This document shows, one piece after another, positions 27,690 to 37,632 of a stretch of DNA of 64,000 nucleotides. The stretch comes from Rhodospirillales bacterium. Lineage in GTDB: Bacteria; Pseudomonadota; Alphaproteobacteria; SP197. The notes under the pieces were generated by a model. The model searched no databases, was not told where the DNA came from, and saw only the letters and a list, made by a program, of their open reading frames with translations. Numbering within the stretch: position 1 is the stretch's first letter; every line of letters starts with the position of its first letter. The translations under genes were made by a program, and so were the position numbers. The stretch is taken from assembly GCA_014323865.1 (NCBI GenBank), contig JACONG010000010.1, positions 1-64,000 on the forward strand, given 5' to 3'.

Positions 27690-28103
27690 CAGGACGAAGG
27701 AACGGCGACTCGGCGTTCCGATTCTCGTCGTCCCACTCCCTTGCAGTCAGCGCGAGACCATTCGGGATGGCATGGCCGGAGACGACGTACCATTCGCCGT
27801 CGTCGAAAGTCTCGGATTCGAAGCGATCGAGGAGTCTGCAGCACCAGATTTCCGTGCTGGCATGTTCGAACCGGATCGCTTCGAACAGCAGAAGATCGAC
27901 CACGATCTCAACGCGATTAACGACCGTGAGGTCGCCGTTGTCGTCGTCGCTTGCGATGGCAATGTGATGGCTGCCGATCGAAATACCGACACACAACAGG
28001 GCATAGCGCAGTTCCCCGGACTCTCGGCGTGGTGAGATGCGGCAGCTGGGAGCGCTAGGAGCAGGCTGCGGCGTGTCAGCAGAGGTGCCATGGCCATTGG
28101 CAC
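27690..28103 (-). pseudogene. DUF6134-like exported protein pseudogene
   Basis: Start MAPLLTRRSLLLALPAAA is a Tat-like signal with twin Arg. After a frameshift near 28020-28035 the mature part reads GELRYALLCVGISIGSHHIA, NRVEIVVDLLLFEAIRFEHA, TEIWCCRLLDRFESETFDDG, matching the LRY.V...G..IG.H ... TEVW..GRL pattern of DUF6134. The family's C-terminal third is lost where the sequence joins the truncated VOC gene at about 27560-27690. Confidence 0.55.
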
Positions 28104-28129
28104 GCGCGCGAGCGGGGTGCACCTTACGG

Positions 28130-28753
28130 TCAGCCCACATGCGGGACCGTTACCGCAACGGCGTCACGAGCGTTCATGCGCTCGAACCAGGTCGACAGGT
28201 TCGGCTGTGCGGCGATCAGGTCAGCCGTATCGGAGCAACCGAGCCCATAGGCAATGCTCGGCACGAAGTACCAGTCGGCGAGCGTGGGTTCGGCGCTGCC
28301 GAAATGGCCGCTGTCGGCGACGGCGGCATCAAGCACAGGCAGTATGTGTTGCACCTTGGGCAGGTTCTCGGCGATGGTCGCTTCGTTGGTCTCCATGCCG
28401 AACATCGGCTTGACGACACGTTCGAGGACGATGCCCACGGTCAGCGCCTCCTGGACCGAGTCGTTGTGGACACCGACCCACTGCATCGTGCGGACGGCTT
28501 CTGCGTCTTCCGGGACGAGGCGCGGCCCGCCGAAGTGGACGTCGAGATAGGTCGCGATCGCGAGCGACTCATAAATCACCGTGTCGCCGTGCACCATGAT
28601 CGGGATCTAGTGAAACGCGTTCAGAGCAAAGTGTTCCTCGCTGCCCATCTCAAGCGGCATGAGATTGTAGTCGACGTCCTTCTCGTGGAGGCCGATGCGG
28701 ATCGTGCGCACGAAGGTGGAGGCGTTGAAGCCGTAAAGCTTGATGTCGGCCAT
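28130..28753 (-). pseudogene. Glutathione S-transferase gene with a single in-frame TAG
   Basis: From ATG 28753 (MADIKLYGFNASTFVRTIRI) the thioredoxin-fold domain runs to LNAFH, then TAG at 28607-28609, then IPIMVHGDTVIYESLAIATY and a complete helical C-terminal domain ending AVTVPHVG. There is no frameshift; the stop occupies the position of the conserved Lys/Arg before the cis-Pro (F.K-I-P). Without suppression the product is a 48-residue fragment. Related GST genes conjugate glutathione to electrophiles. Confidence 0.8.
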
Positions 28754-28788
28754 GGGTGTGTCCCTTGGTTGAGTGGGGAAGGCGCCTG

Positions 28789-29220
28789 TCAGCCCGAGAG
28801 GTGAACTTCGAGCTTGTTGAACGAGCTCGACCAGCCTTCGTTGTGGAGACGGGCCGCTTCGTCCGACGGCATCAGGGTCTGGTGAAGATCAAGAACGGTG
28901 TCATTGCCGACCGTGGTGAAGGTCAGCGTGACCAGCATTTCGGTCCCGTCGGGATTGGTGATCCACCGCCATGTGAAGACCAGCCGCTCCGGTTTGGTGA
29001 TCTCGCGGTAGACACCGGCGACTGTGTGGATGTTGCCCTCACTGTTGTGGATCGCGAGCTCGTAGGCACCACCGACCCGCATCGACCTTCGGCGCCGGAC
29101 AGGTCATGCCTTCGGTGCCCACCAGGCACTGAGTGCGACAGGATCAAGAAAGGCCGCGAACACCCGTTCGCGTGGCACCTTGAAGCGTCGGCTGATCTTG
29201 AGTTCGTGTTCCTCGGACAC
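28789..29220 (-). pseudogene. SRPBCC/AHSA1-domain protein pseudogene
   Basis: From GTG 29220: SEEHELKISRRFKVPRERVF then AAFLDPVALSAWWAPK, followed by a frameshift in the GMTCPAPKVD stretch and continuation as MRVGGAYELAIHNSEG (29082 onward) to NKLEVHLSG. Together these form a full ~145-residue START-like domain. Two small indels at about 29080-29115 disable it. Such proteins are normally encoded next to an ArsR regulator, as here. Confidence 0.75.
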
Positions 29221-29274
29221 GGTTCAGGTGGCCGCCTCGTCACGAGTAGCGGTCCGGCCGCTGGTGTCTTCCAG

Positions 29275-29600
29275 CTAACGGGCCAGCTGGTTGAACGTCT
29301 TCTGCCAGAACTCCCTGCGTTCGCGGATCCAGCCTGTCGCATCGTCGAGCGGCTCCGGCGCAGGCCGGCGGTGGTGCACGCGGCCGTCTACGGTGTGACG
29401 GATCAGGCCCGCGTTTTCCAGGACTTTCAGGTGTTTCGAGATTGCCGGCAGCGACATCGCGAAGGGTTCGGCCAGTGCGCCCATTTTGGCTTCGCTCTCG
29501 GCAAGCCGTGCCGGGATCGCGCGGCGTGTCGGATTGGCCAGAGCGTGGAAGGTCGCGGACAGGGAGTCATCATTATAGTTAGCCGCATGGTTAGATATGG
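29275..29600 (-). pseudogene. ArsR-family regulator, start unclear and ends at an early TAG
   Basis: A winged-helix ArsR domain is clear: LSATFHALANPTRRAIPARL, ALAEPFAMSLPAISKHLKVL, ENAGLIRHTVDGRVHH. No in-frame ATG/GTG/TTG lies just upstream; ATGATG occurs one frame off, suggesting a small indel at the start. The frame ends at TAG 29275-29277 after FNQLAR where homologues continue with Tyr-Leu-Glu; reading on gives LEDTSGRTATRDEAAT and TGA four bases before the SRPBCC start. Probably inactive. Confidence 0.6.
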
Positions 29601-29746
29601 AGAGATGGCGTTTCAGGTCAAGGCGTCTTCGGTTCCCGAGTGTGTTTGCTGCCGCACGGAATGAGTCGCCCACGCCCTTCACAAACCGCGGCGGATCCTT
29701 CATTGTGCACTGCAACATTTTCCTGCCTGACGTTGTTGGAAACCCG

Positions 29747-30895
29747 ATGAAGGTCGCGATTCTCAAGGAGCGGCACCCTGGTGAGACCAGAGTCGCCGCT
29801 TCGCCCGACATGGTGAAGAAGCTGGTCGGGCTCGGTGTCGAGGTTGTCGTTGAAGCTGGCGCCGGTGCGGCGTCGGGCATCACGGACGATGCGTTCGGCA
29901 CGGCGGGTGCTGGCATTGCGGGCGATCCGGTCCGCACGCTCGACGGTGCCGAGGTGGTGCTGAAGGTGCGCCGTCCGGCTGTGGAGTGTGAAGGCGAGAC
30001 CGATGAGGTCGCGCTGATTCCCGCCGGGTCCGTGCTGATCGGCCTGGTCAATCCGCTGGTCGATCGCGGCCAGTTCCAGGCCTACGCTGCCAAGCGCCTG
30101 ACGGTGTTGGCGATGGAGCTCGTTCCGCGCATCAGCCGCGCGCAGTCGATGGATGCGCTTTCGTCTCAGGCCAACCTGGCCGGCTACAAATCCGTGCTGG
30201 ATGCCTGCATCTACTACAGGCGGGCCATGCCGCTGATGATGACGGCGGCGGGCACGCTGACGCCCGCCAAGGTGCTGATCCTGGGTGCCGGCGTCGCGGG
30301 TCTCCAGGCCATCGCCACGGCGCGTCGTCTTGGTGCCGTCGTATCTGCTTTCGATGTGCGGGCGGCCGTGAAGGAACAGGTCGAGAGTCTTGGTGCCAGC
30401 TTTGTCGAGGTTGAGGGCGTCGAAGATGCCGAAAGCTCCGGCGGCTACGCCAAGGAGATGGGCGAGGACTACAAGCGACGCCAGGCCGAGGCAATCGCGG
30501 CCGCGCTCAAGAAGTGCGACATCTGCATCACCACCGCGCAGATCCCCGGCCGGCCGTCACCGAAGTTGATCACCGCCGAGATGGTTTGCGCGATGAAGCC
30601 GGGTTCTGTTATCGTCGACCTCGCGGTCGAGGGCGGCGGCAATTGCGCGCTGACGCAGTACGACCAAGTCGTCCAGGCCGAGGGTGTCACCATCGTCGGC
30701 TTCGCCAATGTCCCGGCGCGCATGGCGACCGATGCCTCGTCGCTTTATGCCCGCAACCTGCTCAATCTGATACAGCCCTTCATCGACAAGGAGAACGGCA
30801 CGCTCACCCTCGACTTCGAGGATGAGGTCATCGCTGGGGCTTGCGCCATGCGTGCGGGTGAGCTGGTCCACCCCATGCTGCGCGAGGAGGGCTGA
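29747..30895 (+). CDS. pntA: NAD(P) transhydrogenase subunit alpha, part 1
   Basis: NAD(H)-binding domain I of the proton-translocating transhydrogenase, cytoplasmic side. 382 residues from ATG 29747 (MKVAILKERHPGETRVAASP). Landmarks: SRAQSMDALSSQANLAGYKS, Rossmann loop VLILGAGVAGLQAIATARRL and ITTAQIPGRPSPKLI. The split alpha subunit (pntAA plus pntAB) is the alphaproteobacterial type known from Rhodospirillum rubrum. Three bases separate it from the next gene. Confidence 0.95.
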   Translation: MKVAILKERHPGETRVAASPDMVKKLVGLGVEVVVEAGAGAASGITDDAFGTAGAGIAGDPVRTLDGAEVVLKVRRPAVECEGETDEVALIPAGSVLIGLVNPLVDRGQFQAYAAKRLTVLAMELVPRISRAQSMDALSSQANLAGYKSVLDACIYYRRAMPLMMTAAGTLTPAKVLILGAGVAGLQAIATARRLGAVVSAFDVRAAVKEQVESLGASFVEVEGVEDAESSGGYAKEMGEDYKRRQAEAIAAALKKCDICITTAQIPGRPSPKLITAEMVCAMKPGSVIVDLAVEGGGNCALTQYDQVVQAEGVTIVGFANVPARMATDASSLYARNLLNLIQPFIDKENGTLTLDFEDEVIAGACAMRAGELVHPMLREEG

Positions 30896-30898
30896 GCG

Positions 30899-31213
30899 AT
30901 GGAAGCCGCGGTCGATCCTTTCGTTTTCCGGGTCACGATCTTCGTTCTGGCGATCTTCGTCGGCTACTACGTCGTCTGGTCGGTCACACCGGCGCTTCAC
31001 ACCCCGCTCATGGCCGTCACCAACGCGATCTCCTCGGTCATCATCGTTGGCGCCCTGATTGCCGTCGGCCCTGCCGAGATGAATGTCGCCAAGGTGCTCG
31101 GCTTCATCGCGGTCACGCTCGCGGCGGTCAACATCTTCGGCGGTTTCACTGTCACTCAGCGGATGCTCCAGATGTTCAAGAAGAAGGAACGTCTGCAGGG
31201 AGGTGACCGATGA
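30899..31213 (+). CDS. pntAB: NAD(P) transhydrogenase subunit alpha, part 2 (membrane)
   Basis: 104 residues with about three membrane helices ([53 protein letters not shown]). Forms the proton channel with PntB. The stop overlaps the pntB start by four bases. Confidence 0.93.
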   Translation: MEAAVDPFVFRVTIFVLAIFVGYYVVWSVTPALHTPLMAVTNAISSVIIVGALIAVGPAEMNVAKVLGFIAVTLAAVNIFGGFTVTQRMLQMFKKKERLQGGDR

Positions 31214-32598
31214 GCGCCAATCTCACCGCCATCGCCTATCTGGTCGCGGCGGTCTGTTTCATCCTGGCGCTCAAGGGTCTGAGTTCGCCGACGTCGTCGC
31301 GTCGTGGCAACGCCATCGGTATCGCCGGCATGGTCATCGCGGTCGTCACCACGGTGCTCGACCCCTCGGTGCTGTCCTACACTTGGATCCTCGGTGGCCT
31401 GGTGCTGGGTGGCACGATCGGTGTTGTCATCGCGCTGCGCATCCAGATGACGGCGATGCCCCAGCTCGTCGCGGCCTTCCACAGCCTTGTCGGAATGGCG
31501 GCGGTGCTGGTCGCCGCGGCGGCGCTCTACGCGCCCGAAGTCTACAGCATCGTCAGTGATGACGGCACGATCAAGACCGCCAGCAAGATCGAGATGATCC
31601 TCGGCATGGCGATCGGCGCGATCACCTTCTCGGGCTCCGTCATCGCGTTCGCCAAGCTGCAGGGCTTGGTCTCCGGCGCGCCCGTGGTCTTCCCCGGCCA
31701 GCATCTTCTCAATCTCGCCATCGGCCTCGTGATGATCGGTGTCACCGTGTGGTTCGTCTCGGGCGAGGCGGAACTGGCGTTCTGGATCGTCGCCGGTCTC
31801 GCCTTTCTGATCGGCGTCACGCTGATCATCCCGATCGGCGGTGCGGACATGCCAGTCGTCGTCTCCATGCTCAACAGCTACTCGGGCTGGGCGGCCGCGG
31901 GCATCGGCTTCACGCTGGAGAACGAGCTTCTGATCATAACCGGCGCTCTGGTCGGCAGCTCAGGCGCGATCCTGAGCTACATCATGTGCAAGGGTATGAA
32001 CCGCTCGTTCATCAGCGTGATTCTCGGCGGTTTCGGCGCCGATGGCGGTGCGGCGGCCGATCTCGGTGATCGCACGGTCAAACAGGGCAGCGCCGACGAT
32101 GCTGCCTTCATCATGCAAAACGCGCGCAAGGTCATCATCGTGCCGGGCTATGGCATGGCCGTGGCCCAGGCCCAGCACGCCCTGTGCGAGATGGCCGACA
32201 AGCTCAAGGACGAGGACGTTGAGGTGGCCTACGCCATCCACCCAGTGGCCGGACGTATGCCGGGCCACATGAACGTTCTGCTGGCCGAGGCCAACGTGCC
32301 CTACGACGAGCTCTTCGAGCTCGAAGAAATCAACTCCCAGTTCGCCACGGCCGACGTCGCCTTTGTGATCGGTGCCAACGACGTCTGCAATCCGCTTGCC
32401 AAGACCGACCCGCAGAGCCCCATTGCCGGCATGCCCATCCTGGACGCCGACAAGGCCGGCACCGTGCTGGTGATCAAACGCTCGCTCTCGCCGGGTTACG
32501 CCGGCATCGACAATCCGCTGTTCTACATGGACAGCACGATGATGCTCTTCGCTGACGCCAAGAAGATGGTCGAGGACATCGTCAAGGCGCTTGAGTAG
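31210..32598 (+). CDS. pntB: NAD(P) transhydrogenase subunit beta
   Basis: 462 residues: membrane domain II of about nine helices followed by the NADP(H)-binding domain III. Domain III motifs [31 protein letters not shown] and [13 protein letters not shown] are intact. Couples proton re-entry to NADPH formation. Ends with TAG. Confidence 0.96.
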   Translation: MSANLTAIAYLVAAVCFILALKGLSSPTSSRRGNAIGIAGMVIAVVTTVLDPSVLSYTWILGGLVLGGTIGVVIALRIQMTAMPQLVAAFHSLVGMAAVLVAAAALYAPEVYSIVSDDGTIKTASKIEMILGMAIGAITFSGSVIAFAKLQGLVSGAPVVFPGQHLLNLAIGLVMIGVTVWFVSGEAELAFWIVAGLAFLIGVTLIIPIGGADMPVVVSMLNSYSGWAAAGIGFTLENELLIITGALVGSSGAILSYIMCKGMNRSFISVILGGFGADGGAAADLGDRTVKQGSADDAAFIMQNARKVIIVPGYGMAVAQAQHALCEMADKLKDEDVEVAYAIHPVAGRMPGHMNVLLAEANVPYDELFELEEINSQFATADVAFVIGANDVCNPLAKTDPQSPIAGMPILDADKAGTVLVIKRSLSPGYAGIDNPLFYMDSTMMLFADAKKMVEDIVKALE

Positions 32599-32629
32599 CG
32601 TTCCGTCCGCATCACTGCGGGAGAACGCA

Positions 32630-33275
32630 ATGACTATTCTCTACGAGTTTCCGTCGACCCGCTCGCAGTGTGCAAAATGGGCGCTTGAGGAAGTCTGGGT
32701 GTCGTACGAAGGGCGGCTCTGGTCGATCTGCCGAGCAAGGAACAGGACGGCGATACCTGTCGCATACTCCATCCGCTCGGCGTCGTGCCGGTGCTGGAGA
32801 CAGCCGGCTACACGATGATTGAGTCGGTGTCGATGGTGTTCCAGATCATCGACGAACATCCCGAAAGCGGCCTCGCCCGTCTGTTGGATCGCCGGACCGT
32901 GCGCTCCACTACCAGTAGGGTGTCTTCGCTGCTGCCGAAATCGACCGCGTCTTGATGATGGTGTTCGATAACATGATGCTACCATCGGAAGGCATGCGGC
33001 TTACCGGCAGCACGCACAATGCCGACGTTGCTGGACGCGGACGCCACCTCTTCGGCGTATGCGCCGAGGTGGTTGCCCGTGCTCTCCATGGCAATGACCA
33101 CATCCTGGGCGGCACCTTCAGCGGTGCGGATATCATGGTCGGCCACAGCTGTTTCATAGCGCGGGTGGCCAGACTTCTGGATGACCAGCCCGCCCTTTCA
33201 GCCTGTCTCGACCGTCTCGCCAGACACCCGGCCTACCGCTGCCTCTACCCGGGCTCCGTCGCGTTCTCGTCCTAG
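32630..33275 (+). pseudogene. Glutathione S-transferase pseudogene
   Basis: Starts ATG 32630 MTILYEFPSTRSQCAKWALE, shifts frame near 32710 to VDLPSKEQDGDTCRILHPLG and VVPVLETAGYTMIESVSMVF, shifts again near 32895 to ALHYQ, meets TAG at 32916-32918 where GST relatives have Trp, and continues GVFAAAEIDRVLMMVFDNMM to DRLARHPAYRCLY. Two frameshifts and one stop in a ~210-residue gene. The C-terminus overlaps the convergent mttB pseudogene by four bases. Confidence 0.75.
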
Positions 33276-34821
33276 AAGTGCATCCGGAACCGCTCGCGGA
33301 TCGTGCGGTCGATGTCGGGCGGGATATGTAATGGCGGGGGTGCAGCGAGCAGCTCGCGGGTGCGCTCGCGTGCCTGCTCCAGCAGATCGGGCGTGCGCTG
33401 TGCGTCCCATTCCTGCGGCGTCTGGCGGTCGCCGAGCGTGGGATAGAAGTAGTCGTCCTGCATGCGTTCCAGGGTCTGGGCATGGCCGAGGAAGTGACCG
33501 GGGCCGTCGATGCAGACATCCCGGATGGTCTCGAACGACAGCGTCTCGTCACTGACCTCAATGCCGCGTGTCGCGCGCATGACGGCACCGATGAGGTCGT
33601 TGTCGAGCACGAAGCTCTCGAGCGAACAGGCCAGCAGCGAGCCATACATGCCGGCGGCCTCGTAGATCAGGTTCGCACCTGCGAGCGCACTCAGGAGCTC
33701 GGTGTAGCCCTTCTCGTAGCCCGCCTGGAATCCGGCATCTTGGAATCAGTCATGCCTGCCGAGACCGCGCAGGGGATGCCATAGTGCTGAGCCATCTGGG
33801 CGCAGGCGGCCATCAGCAGACCCTGTTCCGCACTGCCGCCTGACATGGCGCCTGTGCGCAGGTCCGAGACGAAGGGCAGGGCACCGAACAGCGCAGGATG
33901 ACCCGGTCGCAGCAAGTTCACATAAAGCAGCCCCGCCAGAACCTCGGCGGTTTGCAGTGCGATCGCGCCGGCAAGCGCCGCCGGGCTGGTGGCACCTGCC
34001 TGTCCAGCGGATACGAGCTTCAGGGGCACACCCGTGTCGCAGGAGAGTTCGATGACGCCGAGCGCCTCCTCGGCGAACTTGAGCGGTGGCACGATAAAAC
34101 AAGTCGAAACGCACAGGAACGGACGCGCGCGAAAGGCGTCTTCGCCGCCGGCGATGCAGTGCACGATGTCGAGGGCGTCCGCGAGATGCTCCTGGTTGCC
34201 GAAGCTGGTGCCGACGTGTTTGGCCGTGCCGGCCAGGCATGCATACGCGGTGTTGAGGTCCATCTCGCGGGGGTCGGTGATGTCGCGCGCCACCACCGTT
34301 CGCTGGAACATGTGGATATTGGGCAGCGCATTGGCAAGCCGCGCCATGTCGTAGAGGTCGCGTGCCGTCGAATCGCGGATCGTCCGGCTTTCGGTATCGA
34401 CGATGTGAACCGCCGCACCCGAGGTCCCGAGATGAATGCGTGTGGCCGAAGGGTCGATGTCGTGGGCCGGATCCTGGGCATGAAGCTTGAAGTCGCGACC
34501 CGCCGTCGCCAGCACGGCCTCGGAGACCTCTTGCGGGATCAAGAGACGGCCATCGTTGGTCAGGCGGCCACCAGCAGCCTCGAAGGTCGCAATGCTGCGG
34601 GGTGTCGCATCGCGCAGGCCGATCTCAGCAAGAATGCGTAGTGCGGTCTCGTGGACGGCCTGCACATCGTCGCGTCTCAGGGGTTTGTAGCGGCCGCCGT
34701 TGATGCCGGGCCAGATCGCACTCGTCGGGCCCTTGCCGGCACCGTCGATACGCTCAGCGCGTCGGGCGGATCGTCCGCCGCGCCGTCTGTGAGACTCCTG
34801 TGAAACAGCCGCGTCGGTCAT
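33272..34821 (-). pseudogene. Trimethylamine methyltransferase-like (MttB family) gene with one frameshift
   Basis: A ~515-residue MttB-superfamily protein interrupted once. From ATG 34821 it reads normally through LGTSGAAVHIVDTESRTIRD, MDLNTAYACLAGTAKHVGTS, SAGQAGATSPAALAGAIALQ to SAGMTDSKMPDS, then loses one C near 33743 (GATTCCAGGC for GATTCCCAGGC) and continues in another frame as MYGSLLACSLESFVLDNDLI to the stop at 33272. No amber codon occurs at the pyrrolysine position, so it is the non-Pyl type. Start overlaps the stop of the PrpD-family gene (ATGA). Confidence 0.8.
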
Positions 34822-36209
34822 GGTGCCGTGCTCCATGGCTCTAGAAGGGAAAGAAGGTCGTCGGCGTCGGGCCAGGCGCTGAGCCTGTCGATGGTGCCCC
34901 CGTCTGCAGGGAAGCGAGTGGTGTTCTGTCGGAACTTGTCGAGGATCTGCGCCGACGTCATGGGACGTTGCGGCGAACCCAGCGGATAGGCGACCCGGAC
35001 CTCGTGCACCGTGCCGTCGGCCAGGGTGACAGACAGCCTGTCGGGGTCGTCGGGATCGTAGTTGAGGCGCGGGTTCAGCGGTGCGAAGGAATGCACCGTG
35101 CTGAGCCCGATCAGACGTGCAACGTCCGGCTCTTGCCAGCGCTCCCGGACGAAATCGTCAGCGGTGACGTGGCCGTGCACCAGGGCCTGTGTGGCGCAGA
35201 ACGGCAGGCTGAATCGGGCCTGGCGGGCATCGTCGGGCTGGCGGAACGGCAGAATGCCGGCATGCATTGCAGGAAGATAAATCGCGATCCCGGCGATCTG
35301 ATCCGCTGCCGGAGACATGCGCTCACGAACGTTCAGCGCGCAGTCGATGATCCTGTGGGTGTAGCCGCAACTCGGGTAGGGCTTGAAGACAAGGCCATGC
35401 TCGGCGAGTGCGAGGACATGACCGAGGCTCTCCATCGCACTCGCGATCTGTGCTTCGCCACATGATGTCAGCGTGGCGTAGCCCTGATCCTTTTCCAGGA
35501 CATCGGGCACAGCTGTCATGCCGCATCGTGCCAGGCGGGCGCAGGTGATTCCGGCCTCTGCAGCGAAGCCTGCCTGCAGCGGCTTGGCGTCGCTGCCGAA
35601 CTGCCGTGTCAGGCCTGCGGCCCGACTCACCGCCAGTGACAGGGCGTGTGTTGTCGTGGCCGGGTCCAGTTTCCAGAGGCGCGCCACCGATGCGGCAGCG
35701 CCCACGGCGGCGATTGTCCCAGTGGTGTGCCAGCCCCTGTCGTAGTGATCGAAGTTCAGGATATCGCCCAACCGCGCGATCACCTCGAAACCGGCTACAT
35801 AAGCGTCCCGCATGTCGCGGCCGGCCGGGCGGCACTCCCGAGCGGCAGCCAGCAGCGCTGGAACCATAACGACCGTCGGATGGGAGTTGCCGGGGATCTC
35901 CCAGTCGTCGAACTCTAAGGCGTGGCCTGCGACTGCGTTCAGCAGGGCGGCCGCGCCCGGCGTCGTGCAGAGGGCGGTGCCGAAGACCTCCGCCGTGCCG
36001 GCGTCGCCGGACATCGCATCCTGCGCCCGGCGTGCGACGGCTTCGGCGGCGCCTGAGATGATGCAGCCGAAAGTATCGAGCAAAGCATCCCTTACGACGT
36101 TGACCGTGCCGGGGTCGAGTTCGAAGCGGGCGCCAGCGACGAAGGCGCCCAAGCGCGTGAGCACGGGCGTGTCACTGGGAATCGAGGAAGCAAGGTGGAC
36201 AGTCGACAT
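34818..36209 (-). CDS. MmgE/PrpD family protein
   Basis: 463-residue protein of the 2-methylcitrate dehydratase/aconitate decarboxylase superfamily: DTFGCIISGAAEAVARRAQD, NAVAGHALEFDDWEIPGNSH (the conserved H.L.FDD block), GWHTTGTIAAVGAAASVARL and FKPYPSCGYTHRIID. True PrpD dehydrates 2-methylcitrate, but PrpD-like genes beside MttB or amine genes are of unknown specificity. Its stop overlaps the broken mttB start, so they formed an operon; no prpB/prpC accompany it. Confidence 0.85.
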   Translation of the reverse strand: MSTVHLASSIPSDTPVLTRLGAFVAGARFELDPGTVNVVRDALLDTFGCIISGAAEAVARRAQDAMSGDAGTAEVFGTALCTTPGAAALLNAVAGHALEFDDWEIPGNSHPTVVMVPALLAAARECRPAGRDMRDAYVAGFEVIARLGDILNFDHYDRGWHTTGTIAAVGAAASVARLWKLDPATTTHALSLAVSRAAGLTRQFGSDAKPLQAGFAAEAGITCARLARCGMTAVPDVLEKDQGYATLTSCGEAQIASAMESLGHVLALAEHGLVFKPYPSCGYTHRIIDCALNVRERMSPAADQIAGIAIYLPAMHAGILPFRQPDDARQARFSLPFCATQALVHGHVTADDFVRERWQEPDVARLIGLSTVHSFAPLNPRLNYDPDDPDRLSVTLADGTVHEVRVAYPLGSPQRPMTSAQILDKFRQNTTRFPADGGTIDRLSAWPDADDLLSLLEPWSTAP

Positions 36210-36307
36210 GGGACGCCATGCCCGTGGATCATGGAAAGAAGTATAAGGTTGTATAACTCCTGAGAAACCGGGAATCAGAAGCGGATAACTTTCTCTAGAA
36301 GAATGAT

Positions 36308-37191
36308 ATGAGACTGCCCAACCTTGCCGCTCTTCGGACCTTCGAGGCCTCGGCCCGGCATCTGAGTTTCGTCAGGGCCGCAGGTGAGCTGAACGTGCAG
36401 CCGCCCGCCGTTAGCCGGAAGGCTGCCGAACTCGAACGTGAGCTCAATGTCTCCCTGTTCGTCCGCACGAAATCCAGGCTGACGCTGACGCCCGAAGGCG
36501 AACGTTTCTTTCAGGCTGTTTCCTCGGGGTTCGGCACGATCGCCCAGTCGGCCGAGGCAATGCGCAAAAGGCCGGGCTCCGAAACCATTGTCGTCGGTAT
36601 CTCGATCGGTCTGGCCAGTTGATGGCGAGGCTCAGCGCATTCCGGAGCCGGTACGACGATGTCGACATCCGTCTCTTCACACGCGACGGCAATGCCCCGG
36701 CGATGGCCGACCGGGCTGACATCGTGATCCTTTTCGGCCGCGCCGGCCTGCCGTCAAGCCGGTCTGTCGAGGTGTTCCCGGAGGAACTAATCGCGGCCTG
36801 TGGTCCGTCCTACCGCGCGAAGGGGCCCATGATCGTGCCAGCCGACCTGCTCGATGAGAACCTGCTGCGTCTCCGAAACCAGAGCTATGCGCGCGACTGG
36901 GACGTCTGGTTTGACGATGTCGGTCTGGATGTACCGTCGATCGAGCGTGGCGACGAGTTCAACAGCTTCATCGTCTATCAGCAGGCGGCGATGGATGGCG
37001 CCGGGATTGCACTGACGTGGCGTTTCATGACCGAAGACTTGATCCGTGAGGGTCGCTTGCGTCAGGTCACCCCGCACGGCGTCCGGACCACCAGCAGGTG
37101 CCACGCCTGTCTGATGCCCAAGGCCTTCGACCATGAAGGCGCCAATGCGTCCCTTGCCTGGCTCGGCGCACAGGGATCACCAGAAGCTTAG
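36308..37191 (+). pseudogene. LysR-family regulator (GcvA-like) with a frameshift
   Basis: The N-terminal 104 residues (MRLPNLAALRTFEASARHLS, HTH ELNVQPPAVSRKAAELEREL) end at TGA 36620-36622 after VVGISIGLAS. The effector-binding domain resumes one frame over from 36619 (MARLSAFRSRYDDVDIRLFT) and is complete to GAQGSPEA. A small deletion at the 'AS.W' junction explains it. Divergent from the PrpD-mttB operon across a 98-bp gap containing AT-rich GTATAAGGTTGTATAAC, a plausible operator region, so it probably controlled that operon. Confidence 0.75.
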
Positions 37192-37197
37192 TCACGA

Positions 37198-37232
37198 CAA
37201 AAGCCACCGTTCGTCATGAACGACGGCTTTTT
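37198..37232. terminator. Bidirectional terminator between the LysR gene and rpsU
   Basis: AAAAGCC (37198-37204) pairs with GGCTTTT, and CCG-TCGT pairs with ACGA-CGG around the loop CATGA. T-rich flanks follow on both strands (CTTTTTG on plus, GGCTTTTGTC on minus), so it can end both convergent transcripts. Confidence 0.65.
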
Positions 37233-37260
37233 GCACGCCGAAGCGGAAACTGGGTAAGAC

Positions 37261-37470
37261 TTAGTTGTTGCCTTCGCGCTGGGCGCGCTTACGGGCCAGC
37301 TTGCGGGCGCGGCGCACAGCTTCGGCACGCTCACGCTTCTTCTTCTCGGAAGGCTTCTCGAAATGGCGCCGAAGCTTCATTTCGCGGTACACGCCCTCGC
37401 GCTGCAGCTTCTTTTTCAGCGCGCGCAGGGCCTGATCGACATTGTTATCGCGTACGGTGACCTGAACGAT
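37261..37470 (-). CDS. rpsU: 30S ribosomal protein S21, apparently starting at ATC
   Basis: The frame encodes 69 residues: [40 protein letters not shown] and [20 protein letters not shown], clearly S21. There is no ATG, GTG or TTG at the right place. The codon before VQVTV is ATC (37468-37470), preceded by AGGAG seven bases upstream; further up come CTG and then an in-frame TGA. Either ATC (or the CTG four codons earlier) is used, or an original ATG was mutated or mis-sequenced. S21 binds near the anti-Shine-Dalgarno region and is normally needed for initiation. Confidence 0.9.
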   Translation of the reverse strand: MVQVTVRDNNVDQALRALKKKLQREGVYREMKLRRHFEKPSEKKKRERAEAVRRARKLARKRAQREGNN

Positions 37471-37632
37471 GGTTCTTCTCCTCAGTCATGATGGCCCTGA
37501 CTGGGCCGTGTCATCCCGATTCTGTCCCCTGTAAGGGGTGGCCCTCCTAACACAGCGCCGGAGGCTTGTGAAGTGCCCTGCTGGCCTGACAAACGGCTGC
37601 ACTGTAGAATGCGCCGCGAGTTCGACAGGGGC

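Noticed and set aside
36210-36307. Defined LysR operator
   Set aside because: GTATAAGGTTGTATAAC is AT-rich and suggestive, but no clear T-N11-A palindrome can be fixed, so it is only mentioned in the regulator entry.
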